From NCBI GenBank assembly GCA_942493365.1, contig OW818697.1, positions 1,240,001-1,304,000 of the forward strand: a stretch of 64,000 nucleotides of DNA, given 5' to 3'. The notes beneath the pieces were generated by a model. The model saw only the letters and a list, made by a program, of their open reading frames with translations, was not told the origin of the DNA and did not search any database. How positions within the stretch are numbered: position 1 is the stretch's first letter; each line of letters opens with the position of its first letter. The translations under genes and the position numbers were made by a program. Below are positions 29,260 to 36,946 of the stretch, one piece after another. The stretch is from UBA8949 sp942493365 (lineage in GTDB: Bacteria; Bacillota; Clostridia; Saccharofermentanales; UBA5734).

Positions 29260-30255
29260 ATGGCAGTTCAAAAAAAGAGCAACAACGAAACCATCAAAAA
29301 TATTGCCGTGCTGACCAGCGGTGGCGACGCCCCTGGCATGAATGCGGCCATCCGCGCTGTAGTTCGCGCCGGCATCCAGACCGGCTTCAAGGTCTTCGGC
29401 GTCCTGCGCGGCTATCACGGTTTGTGGACCGGTGATTTTCAGGAGCTCAACAGCCGCTCGGTGTCGGAAACGCTGCAGCGCGGCGGCACCTTTCTGATGA
29501 CCGCCCGCAGCAAGACCTTCCAGACCCCCGAGGGTGTCGATAAAGCCATCGAAATGTGCCGCGTTTTCAACATTGATGCCCTGGTCGCCATCGGCGGCGA
29601 CGGCACCTACCGCGGCGCGCTCGACCTGTCCCGCAAGGGATTTCCGGTCATCGGCCTGCCGGGCACGATTGACAACGACATTGCCTGTTCGGACTACACC
29701 ATTGGCTACGATACGGCCATGAACACCGCCATGGAGGCCATCGACCGCCTGCGCGACACCGCATCCTCGCACGAACGTTGCAGCGTCATTGAGGTCATGG
29801 GACGGGCCGCGGGCTATTTGGCGCTCAATGTTGCCGTGGCCACCGGCGCCGAAGTGGTTATGATCCCGGAAATCAAGACAGACTTTGATCGCGATGTCAT
29901 CAAGGTGCTGCTCGAAGGCCGCAATCGCGGCAAAAAGCATTACATCGTCGTCGTCGCCGAGGGCACAGGCGATGCCATCGACATCGCGCTGCGCATCGAA
30001 AAAATCACCGGCATCGAATCGCGCGCGACCATCCTCGGTCACCTCCAGCGCGGCGGCAGCCCGACCGTGCGCGACCGCCAGATGGCCAGTTTCATGGGCC
30101 TGCAAGCCATCGAATGCCTCAAGGAAGGTCGGATCAACCGCATTGTTTCCTATAAGCACGGCGAGATCATTGATATCGACATCGAGGAAGCCCTGGCCAT
30201 GACCAAGACCATCGACCAAAAGGATTTGGAACGGGCGAAAATTTTGGCCTATTAA
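29260..30255 (+). CDS. pfkA: 6-phosphofructokinase (ATP-type)
   Basis: Glycolytic enzyme forming fructose 1,6-bisphosphate, 331 residues. TSGGDAPGMNAAIRA, GGDGTYRGA, PGTIDNDI and YDTAMNTAM are all present. The glycine after D in GGDG and the glycine in PGTIDND are the residues expected for ATP rather than pyrophosphate use. I start at ATG 29260 (MAVQKK) because AGGA lies eight bases upstream; an in-frame ATG at 29245 has none. Confidence 0.95.
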   Translation: MAVQKKSNNETIKNIAVLTSGGDAPGMNAAIRAVVRAGIQTGFKVFGVLRGYHGLWTGDFQELNSRSVSETLQRGGTFLMTARSKTFQTPEGVDKAIEMCRVFNIDALVAIGGDGTYRGALDLSRKGFPVIGLPGTIDNDIACSDYTIGYDTAMNTAMEAIDRLRDTASSHERCSVIEVMGRAAGYLALNVAVATGAEVVMIPEIKTDFDRDVIKVLLEGRNRGKKHYIVVVAEGTGDAIDIALRIEKITGIESRATILGHLQRGGSPTVRDRQMASFMGLQAIECLKEGRINRIVSYKHGEIIDIDIEEALAMTKTIDQKDLERAKILAY

Positions 30256-30261
30256 TTCTGC

Positions 30262-30290
30262 TTGAGTACCCTAAACTTGACTGCTATAAT
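30262..30290 (+). promoter_or_regulatory. Promoter of pgsA implying a near-leaderless transcript
   Basis: TTGAGT (30262-30267), 17-base spacer, TATAAT (30285-30290). The pgsA ATG begins only eight bases after the -10 box, at the expected transcription start. No ribosome-binding site is visible before it. Confidence 0.65.
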
Positions 30291-30297
30291 AAACAAC

Positions 30298-30864
30298 ATG
30301 AAATTAAAATTTGTACCCAATGTGCCCAATATTCTGACGCTGATTCGTTTGCTGGCCATTCCTGTACTCGCCTACCTGATTTTGGCAGGCGACGACTACA
30401 ACACCGTGGCTTTTGTTTTGTTTGCTGCCATCTGGCTGACCGATATGCTGGACGGCATGATTGCGCGGCGGTTCAACCAGATCACGGAGTTTGGCAAGCT
30501 CTTCGACCCGCTGGCCGACAAACTGTTTCAGTTCACGACCGCGGTGATGATGTTTCTGGTTCACAAACTGCCGCTGTGGGTACCGCTGATCATTTTCTTC
30601 AAAGAGCTGCTGATGGTGGCCGGCAGTACGCTTTTGTTGCGCAAAAACAAAACCGTGGTCTTTGCCGAATGGTATGGCAAAATCGGCACAATCCTCTTTG
30701 TAGCGGCCTTCGCCGCGTTGTTCTTTATCACCCGTGAACAATGCTGGCTGGGCGGCTACATCTTCATCGCCCCGGTGGTCTGGTCGCTCTATGCCTGTTA
30801 CCGTTACGCCAAAGCCTATCTGAAACCGATGTTCAGCAACGGGGAAGACCCAGGGCAATCCTGA
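30298..30864 (+). CDS. pgsA: CDP-diacylglycerol--glycerol-3-phosphate 3-phosphatidyltransferase
   Basis: Integral membrane enzyme that makes phosphatidylglycerol phosphate. The 188 residues include the full CDP-alcohol phosphotransferase motif, DGMIARRFN then GKLFDPLADK (DG-xx-AR-x8-G-xxx-D-xxx-D), and about five membrane helices. The start PNVPNILTLIRLLAIPV is typical. It starts immediately at the predicted transcription start, without a ribosome-binding site, and its TGA overlaps the mutS2 ATG by one base. Confidence 0.94.
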   Translation: MKLKFVPNVPNILTLIRLLAIPVLAYLILAGDDYNTVAFVLFAAIWLTDMLDGMIARRFNQITEFGKLFDPLADKLFQFTTAVMMFLVHKLPLWVPLIIFFKELLMVAGSTLLLRKNKTVVFAEWYGKIGTILFVAAFAALFFITREQCWLGGYIFIAPVVWSLYACYRYAKAYLKPMFSNGEDPGQS

Positions 30865-33254
30865 TGGATACCCGTTCACTCACCATTCTCGAATTTGATA
30901 AGATCATCCACGAACTGGCGCAGATGACCCACTCTTCGCCGGGCCGCGATCTTTGCGAGGCGCTTTTGCCGGTTTCCGACCTGACGCAGGTTTTGTCTCG
31001 TCAGGCCGAAACCGATGACGCCGTCAAATTGATTTTGGAAAAGGGCGTTTTGCCACTGTCGGGCATCAGCGATATCCGACCGTCGGTGGCCCGCGCCAAA
31101 AGCGATGCGCAATTGAGTTGCGGCGAGTTGATGCGTATCGGCGCTTTCTTGCGCGTGGTTGTCCGGCTCAAGTCGCAATTGCCGCATGACGCTGACCTGA
31201 ATCGCATCGTCTTTGCGCTCCTGGCTGGCCTCAAACCGGCGCGCGAGCTGGAAACGCGCCTGGACCAAGCGATCGCCGGAGAGGATGAATTGCACGATCG
31301 CGCCAGCGTCCAGTTGGCTTCGCTGCGCCGGCGCATCCGCGATACGCAAAACGAGGTCAAAGACAGCCTGGCTCGCATCGTTCGCAGCCATGCCAGTTCG
31401 CTGCAGGATCAGCTGGTCACCCTGCGCGGCAATCGCTACGTGGTGCCGGTCAAAGCCGAGCATCGCGGCGACGTCCCCGGGATCGTCCACGATACCTCCT
31501 CGAGCGGCGCGACCTTGTTCATCGAGCCGCTGGCCGTCGTCGAGCTCAACAACAAAATCCGCGAGCTGATGGGTCTCGAGCGCGAAGAAATCGAGCGCAT
31601 TTTGCTGGAACTGTCGGGGCTGGTCGGCGTCGAAGCCGATTTGATCCTGGCTGATGCCGAGATCGCCGCGCAGCTTGACTTCCTCATGGCCAAAGGCCGC
31701 CTGGCGCTCAAGATGAAAGCCATGCCGCCGCGCATGAATGACAGCGGCCGGATTCGCCTGCACGCCGCCCGCCACCCGCTGATTCCCAAAGAACGCGTTG
31801 TGCCCATTGACTTCGAGCTGGGAACAACCTTCAAGACGCTGGTCATCACCGGTCCGAATACCGGCGGCAAGACCGTGTCGCTCAAAACCTGCGGGCTGTT
31901 TGCCCTGATGGCCATGGCCGGCCTGCAGATCCCGGCGCGCGATGGTTCGGAAATGTCTACATTTGACGAAGTGCTGGCCGACATCGGCGACGAACAAAGC
32001 ATCGAGCAGGACCTGAGCACCTTTTCGTCGCACATGCGCAATATCATCCGGATCAGCGATCAGGCCCGACCGCACACCCTGGTGCTGGTTGATGAACTGG
32101 GCTCCGGCACCGACCCGTCGGAGGGCGCCGCGCTGGCCATCGCCATCCTCGACCATCTGCGCCAACATGGCTGTCTGACCGTGGCCACCACCCATTACAA
32201 AGAACTCAAGGGCTACGCGCTCAAGACCCCTGAGGTCGAGAACGCCTGCTGCGAATTTGACACCGAGACCCTGCGGCCGACCTACCGCCTGCTGATCGGC
32301 GTGCCCGGCGTCAGCAATGCCTTTGCCATTTCGCGGCGCCTTGGCCTGCAGACCGGCATCATTGCCCAGGCCCAAACCTTGATTTCTGAGGAAGGAATCC
32401 GCTTTGAGGAACTGATTCAAAACGTTGAAAAAAGCCGCTCTGAGGCCGACCGCCTGCGCCAGGAAACCACGGCGCTGCGCGACGAGGCTGCCGCCATCAC
32501 ACGCCAACTGGCCGATGAGCGGGCAGCGCAGGCCGACAAAAGCCGGCAGGTGGTGCAGCAGGCGCGCGAGGATGCGCGCGAGCTTTACACCGACGCCCTG
32601 CAGGAAATCGAAGTGCTGCTCGACGAGATCCGCGATCAACAGAAACAGCGCAATCTGACCGAAAGCCACCAGCTGGCCACCGAAACCCGGCAAAAGATTC
32701 GGTCAGGTCTTAACCGCGTTGAGGGCGAAATCGGCAAGGCCACCCTGGCCGCCGGCGGCGAAGCGCTGGCTCCCGAAGACATCAAGCTCGGCGAATCCTA
32801 TTTTGCGCCTGCCCTTGGCCTGATCGGCAAAATCATCGACGGCCCTGACAGCCGCGGCAACTGCGTGCTGCAAAGCGGCACCATGAAGGTCAATGTCAAC
32901 GTCGACGCCCTGCGTCGACCCGACGTGGCCGCGGCCGGACTGCCCAACCGCGCCGGACGGCGCCAGACCACGCGCGGTGTCGGCAACATTGTCATGGATC
33001 GTAAGTTGAACATGAACGCCGAGATCAAACTCTTAGGTCAGACGGTCGAGGAAGCCCTCGCCAACCTGGACAAGTTTATCGATGACGCCATCCTCGCCGG
33101 TTTTCAAAGCATTCGCATTGTCCACGGCAAAGGCACCGGTGCCCTGCGCAGCGCCATCCAGCAGGAGCTCAAGCGTGACAAACGCGTCAAAGCCTTCCGC
33201 TTGGGCGCCTACGGCGAGGGTGACAGCGGGGTCACGCTGGCGGAATTAAAGTAA
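30864..33254 (+). CDS. mutS2: Endonuclease MutS2
   Basis: A 796-residue MutS-family ATPase/nuclease that acts on recombination intermediates and, in Bacillus, collided ribosomes. The Walker A loop GPNTGGKT lies near residue 330, Walker B in LVLVDELGSGTDPSEG near 408, a long coiled-coil clamp (about 510-620), and the C-terminal Smr domain (IRIVHGKGTGALR). The start ATG overlaps the pgsA stop. The terminal TAA falls inside the first unit of a heptad array (33251). Confidence 0.96.
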   Translation: MDTRSLTILEFDKIIHELAQMTHSSPGRDLCEALLPVSDLTQVLSRQAETDDAVKLILEKGVLPLSGISDIRPSVARAKSDAQLSCGELMRIGAFLRVVVRLKSQLPHDADLNRIVFALLAGLKPARELETRLDQAIAGEDELHDRASVQLASLRRRIRDTQNEVKDSLARIVRSHASSLQDQLVTLRGNRYVVPVKAEHRGDVPGIVHDTSSSGATLFIEPLAVVELNNKIRELMGLEREEIERILLELSGLVGVEADLILADAEIAAQLDFLMAKGRLALKMKAMPPRMNDSGRIRLHAARHPLIPKERVVPIDFELGTTFKTLVITGPNTGGKTVSLKTCGLFALMAMAGLQIPARDGSEMSTFDEVLADIGDEQSIEQDLSTFSSHMRNIIRISDQARPHTLVLVDELGSGTDPSEGAALAIAILDHLRQHGCLTVATTHYKELKGYALKTPEVENACCEFDTETLRPTYRLLIGVPGVSNAFAISRRLGLQTGIIAQAQTLISEEGIRFEELIQNVEKSRSEADRLRQETTALRDEAAAITRQLADERAAQADKSRQVVQQAREDARELYTDALQEIEVLLDEIRDQQKQRNLTESHQLATETRQKIRSGLNRVEGEIGKATLAAGGEALAPEDIKLGESYFAPALGLIGKIIDGPDSRGNCVLQSGTMKVNVNVDALRRPDVAAAGLPNRAGRRQTTRGVGNIVMDRKLNMNAEIKLLGQTVEEALANLDKFIDDAILAGFQSIRIVHGKGTGALRSAIQQELKRDKRVKAFRLGAYGEGDSGVTLAELK

Positions 33255-33348
33255 CAGGTAACAGGTAACAGGTAACAGCGATCAGGTAACAGCGAACAGG
33301 TAACAGGTAACAGGTAACAGGTAACAGCGAAAAGCGAAAAGCGAGAAG
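33251..33348 (+). repeat. Heptad array C (14 units)
   Basis: Fourteen 7-base units in strict register, mainly GTAACAG, ending with CGAAAAG, CGAAAAG and CGAGAAG. The first unit supplies the mutS2 stop codon, and the last (CGAGAAG) provides the only purine-rich stretch before the ylmH TTG start, so the array fills the whole intergenic gap. Confidence 0.85.
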
Positions 33349-33354
33349 TAAATT

Positions 33355-34101
33355 TTGAATGGTGAGCAACAGGCTTTTTTGAATCGGCTGATTGATCTGG
33401 CCGAGCAGGCCGGGCGACAGTATCTTACCACGGCAACCGCCTTTCTGTCGCCGGCCGATCAGGCCGTGGCGGCGCCGTTTTTGCGCAATCGGAAGATACC
33501 TTTCAGCCTGGAAGGCGGTTTTGAGCAGGCCGAACGCAAGCGTTGTCTGCTGTGGGCGGATGCTGAACAAGCGCCAGCAGTGACAGACTTTGTCGCGGCT
33601 ACCGCCATCATCAGCCAGCCGGAGAACGGTTTGGGACACCGTGATTATCTGGGTGCCTTACTTGGATTGGGGCTTAAACGCGATCAATTGGGCGATATTC
33701 TGGTGCAACCTGATCGCGCGATCGTCTTTCATCATCCAAATCTCACGGCGTTTTTCATGACGCAACTCGAGCAGGTCGGCTCGTGCCGAGTCAGCTGTGA
33801 GGCAACATCGGCTGAACCTGTCGTGACTCAATCGGCACCCGAGCGACAACGGTTATCGGTATCCTCACTGCGCATTGACGTCGTGTTGGGCGCAATCTAT
33901 CATCAGTCCCGCAGTAAGGCACTCGAACTGATCCGCCGCGGCCAGGTCCAGATCGATTGGGCAGAATGCAGCAAGCCTGAGCAACAGATTCGGGCCGGAC
34001 AAATGCTTGCCGTTCGCGGCAGTGGCCGGGCGCAGGTGGTGCAGTGCGACGAAGTCAATCGCAAGGGTAAGGTTGTGCTGGTAGTTGAACGATATTATTA
34101 A
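33355..34101 (+). CDS. ylmH: YlmH-like S4 RNA-binding protein
   Basis: A 248-residue protein with an N-terminal YlmH domain (LGHRDYLGALLGLGLKRDQLGDI) and a C-terminal S4 domain (SSLRIDVVLGAIYHQSRSKALELIRRGQVQI). YlmH in Firmicutes is a translation/ribosome-quality factor often encoded near sepF; here it stands apart from sepF. The start is a TTG at 33355 with only GAGAAG from the heptad array upstream, an unusual initiation region. Confidence 0.9.
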   Translation: MNGEQQAFLNRLIDLAEQAGRQYLTTATAFLSPADQAVAAPFLRNRKIPFSLEGGFEQAERKRCLLWADAEQAPAVTDFVAATAIISQPENGLGHRDYLGALLGLGLKRDQLGDILVQPDRAIVFHHPNLTAFFMTQLEQVGSCRVSCEATSAEPVVTQSAPERQRLSVSSLRIDVVLGAIYHQSRSKALELIRRGQVQIDWAECSKPEQQIRAGQMLAVRGSGRAQVVQCDEVNRKGKVVLVVERYY

Positions 34102-34621
34102 TGAGCAATTAACAGTGAACAGTGAAAAGTGGGCTGTTACGTGGCAGATTATTTTTTTACGATTATTTGACAAAGAGAAGGCTGGTCCTCGCTACATTAG
34201 TAACAGCATCCCACTTGATATTGATGAGTTGACCTCGTATGGTGGTCAATTTTATGCTGCAATGACTCGGTGGAATAACTCAGGAGCTGATTGTTATTTT
34301 TATATAGATAATGAATATGGAAATAATGTAAAAGCAAGTTATACTTATCAAGGGATTGCTTGTGTAAGCGCTGGCGGCAATCCCTACACTTCATTTGATT
34401 TAATCTTTAATCCAACTAACTTAACAAATTGGCTCAACAACGGATATTTCATTGATTGCTCCATTGCCGTATTTGAACACGAACTGGGGCATACATTAGG
34501 GTTGCTAGATATGGGTAACATTGAACCAGACCATAATTTTTGTGTCATGGGTCACGGTGTCGAAAATATCATCATTTATCCTACAGTCAGTGATATTGCA
34601 GGTGTAAATTCAATCTGGTAA
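34085..34621 (+). CDS. Truncated metzincin-type zinc metalloprotease
   Basis: A 178-codon frame with the extended zinc motif HELGHTLGLLD near residue 131 and a VMGHG Met-turn, the hallmark of M10/M12-like metzincins. The part before residue 35 is not protein-like: it overlaps the end of ylmH and covers heptad array D. No signal peptide or ribosome-binding site is visible although the family is secreted. I read this as the 3' part of a protease gene whose 5' end was lost. Composition is AT-rich, unlike ylmH. Confidence 0.6.
   Translation: MNDIINEQLTVNSEKWAVTWQIIFLRLFDKEKAGPRYISNSIPLDIDELTSYGGQFYAAMTRWNNSGADCYFYIDNEYGNNVKASYTYQGIACVSAGGNPYTSFDLIFNPTNLTNWLNNGYFIDCSIAVFEHELGHTLGLLDMGNIEPDHNFCVMGHGVENIIIYPTVSDIAGVNSIW
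34109..34129 (+). repeat. Heptad array D (3 units)
   Basis: TTAACAG, TGAACAG and TGAAAAG, in phase. It begins just after ylmH and runs into the 5' end of the metzincin fragment. Confidence 0.5.
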
Positions 34622-34645
34622 AACCCGAAAGTGAAGGAGAACTTT

Positions 34646-35260
34646 ATGAAAAAGAAATTTCTTTTAGGATTCGTAGTGGTTTTCTTAGTATTATCAACAT
34701 CTTGTTCAAGCCCGAGCATTCAAAGCCAAAATACGACGACACTTGAAACGACAAATGTAATAACATATCAACTTTATCCAATGACCTTTGCTTCTCCGAA
34801 ACAATTAGTTGATATGAGTGATGTCATTTTGATCGGTGAGATTACAAATTCGACTGTTAAGCGATTTGACCTGGTTGAAGCAGGGTATGAAAATAGCAAG
34901 GAACCAATGGAAGCCAACGTATCCAGCTTCACAATTCGGGTTGATAAAAATATCAAAGGTGAATTTTCATCAGGGAGTGAAATTAAAGTTGACGCACGGC
35001 TCGGGGGCGAGTGCAACGGGTACTATGAAATTTACGAGCCAGAGCTCCCAGTTCCGAAATCTGGTAAAACCTACATCTTTTTCCTGACAATGCCAAAAAT
35101 ATTTAGTGGACGAGAATATTTCCAGTACATGTTTAATGGATCGTTCGATGGGTTTTATCTGATTGAAGACGGCCAAGCCATTCCGCAACATCAAGATGCA
35201 TGTATGACTCAAATGTCCGTGCAAGAGTTGGAAAGTGAAATAAAACTGATCATCGAGTGA
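34646..35260 (+). CDS. Lipoprotein of unknown function
   Basis: A 204-residue protein with a signal peptide ending in the lipobox LSTSC near residue 19, then a Thr/Asn-rich linker and a beta-rich domain (VILIGEITNSTVKRF, FTIRVDKNIKGEF, KTYIFFL). I do not recognise the domain. AAGGAG lies six bases before the ATG. It is AT-rich, like the metzincin fragment before it, and may have arrived with it. Confidence 0.7.
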   Translation: MKKKFLLGFVVVFLVLSTSCSSPSIQSQNTTTLETTNVITYQLYPMTFASPKQLVDMSDVILIGEITNSTVKRFDLVEAGYENSKEPMEANVSSFTIRVDKNIKGEFSSGSEIKVDARLGGECNGYYEIYEPELPVPKSGKTYIFFLTMPKIFSGREYFQYMFNGSFDGFYLIEDGQAIPQHQDACMTQMSVQELESEIKLIIE

Positions 35261-35470
35261 TTTTTGTATGATGCAGTTACCAGTCATAATGAGAAAAATC
35301 AGTCCAAACGACCGGGGCTGCATGGGCGGCATCTTTGGAATCAACAAGATAGGTGTAGCATTCTGATTTGTAGAACGCAAACGCGTTAGGTTTTTCGTCT
35401 TTCACCCTAGTATTATTAAGTAGCGTTATTCAAGTCAGAGTTACAGCAGACTTGTTATAATTCAAGCAGG
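35261..35470. other. Noncoding stretch before the IS110 element
   Basis: No gene seen. It should include the left end of the IS110 insertion, but IS110 elements have no clear terminal repeats, so the boundary cannot be fixed from one copy. A TATAAT at 35456-35461 could start transcription at the hairpin that follows. Confidence 0.4.
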
Positions 35471-35644
35471 CGCTGTGGACCGGTTTTTCACCCTACCGCT
35501 CGACGGTTTTGCGAAGACTCCGGCCACAGCTTTTTGCGAGATTGGTAATTAGTTAGATACCGCCGGACGGTTGATTCCGCACTAGATTCCAGAAGCAGAA
35601 AGCCTGTGGGATAGCGCACTCTTTGTTCGAAGGATGGTGTCAAA
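35462..35644 (+). ncRNA. Candidate IS110 bridge RNA region
   Basis: IS110-group elements encode a structured bridge RNA in the noncoding left end before the transposase, about 180 bases. Here the stretch from the TATAAT to the transposase ATG has this length. It opens with a strong 5' stem-loop, GCTGTGGACCGG (35472-35483) against CCGGCCACAGC (35520-35530), and has a second imperfect stem at about 35579-35618 enclosing a loop. I infer the bridge RNA from position, size and folding; the guide loops are not assigned. Confidence 0.55.
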
Positions 35645-36825
35645 ATGATTTACGTGGGAATCGATGTCGCCAAGGACAAGCACGACTGCTGCATCCTGGG
35701 CGAAAATGGCCTGGTCGTTCGCGAGACCTTCACCGTCAGCAATTCGCGAGATGGCTTCGACTCGTTGCTGAAGGCGATTCAGAAAACCGCTGATTCAGGG
35801 ACTGACAACCAAATAAAAGCAGGACTCGAAGCAACAGGGCACTACAGCGTGAACCTTGTAGCTTTCCTCCGTAGCCGCGGAATCGAGCCTGTGGTCTTCA
35901 ATCCGTTACAGGTTAACCAGTTCCGGAAATCGCAATCACTCAGAAAGACCAAGACCGACAAGGTGGATGCAAAGTGCATCGCAAAGCTGGTTATGACCGC
36001 CGATTCAAATCCTGTATTTGTATCATACCAAATTCAGGAGCTAAAAGCATTAACTCGAAATCGGCACCGACTTGTTTGCGATCAGAGCCGAAGCTCAAGC
36101 AAAAAATCGCGCGTCTCGTCGATCTGCTTTTTCCTGAGTTGCGCTCATTTAGCCGTTCCATAAACATTCACTCCTTTCAGGCTATGCTACTCGAACTGCC
36201 ATGTGCCGCGGCAATTGCCACCTGCCGCGTCGACCGTCTGACCGCAATTCTGTCCAAGCGATCGCACGGCCGGTTCTCGCGCAACAAAGCACTTGAAATC
36301 AAGGCGCTTGCCAAAGACTCGATCGGGCTTAACAGTCCCTCGACTGCTCTCGAATTGAAAATGACCTTGCAGCATCTTGAATTCATTCAACAGCAGGTTA
36401 GCCAAATTGACCACACTATAGCCGAGGCTATCCAAGTCATTCAGACGCCGCTGACGACCATACCCGGCATTGGTGCAACCCTTGCTGCAATTATATTAGC
36501 GGAAGTCGGGGACATCTGGCTTTTCAGCTCTCCGGACAACTTGCAGGCCTTCGCCGGTCTTGAGCCGTCCACTTACCAGTCAGGAAATTTCAGAGGTGAC
36601 CGCTGCAGGATGGTCAAGCGCGGATCGCCCTACCTTCGTTGGGCACTAATTCAGGCCGCACGTCTTACCTCCATTTACTGTCCTACCTTTCGAGCCTATC
36701 TAGACGGCAAGCTCGCCCAAGGTAAACACTACAAAGTCGCACTGAGTCACACCGCTAAAAAACTGATTCGCGTCATTTACCATTTGCTGACCACTAACCA
36801 GACCTTCGTCAATTCGGCTTGCTGA
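35645..36825 (+). pseudogene. IS110-family transposase, frameshifted
   Basis: DEDD-type recombinase with a C-terminal serine domain. Frame 1 has D7 (GIDVAKDK), E62 (GLEATGHY), D105 and D108 (KTDKVDAK). Frame 2 (to 36825) has the transposase-20 domain with PGIGATLAAIILAEVG and the serine in KRGSPYLRW. The frames change near 36091-36106. Alignment by eye to family members fits a 2-base AG insertion at about 36091, though a -1 slip on the A6 run at 36101-36106 would also join them. Upstream, AAGGATGG precedes the ATG. Probably inactive unless slippage occurs. Confidence 0.85.
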
Positions 36826-36840
36826 TCCAGAAATTAAAAT

Positions 36841-36868
36841 CAGGCCTGAACCGCAAAGTTCAGGCCTG
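36841..36868 (+). terminator. Hairpin after the IS110 transposase
   Basis: Eleven-pair perfect stem, CAGGCCTGAAC and GTTCAGGCCTG with a six-base loop, then TTTGG. The T tract is short, so it may be a terminator or an element-end structure. Confidence 0.55.
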
Positions 36869-36946
36869 TTTGGCTTGTCAAAATTAATATGATTGATTAT
36901 TTAATTTTGTGCTTGACTAAATATAGTTAGTCTTCGTTTTTCACTG

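Larger units (their letters stand above)
35462..36868 (+). mobile_element. IS110-family insertion sequence (approximate limits)
   Basis: Contains the probable bridge-RNA region, the frameshifted transposase and a 3' hairpin. Limits are approximate because the family lacks terminal inverted repeats and makes no reliable target duplication. It sits between an AT-rich lipoprotein gene and apgM and interrupts no recognisable gene. Confidence 0.7.

Noticed and set aside
35472..35535. Hairpin with T5 as a terminator of the lipoprotein gene
   Set aside because: Possible, but it lies 200 bases downstream and directly after a TATAAT, in the place expected for the bridge-RNA 5' stem-loop.
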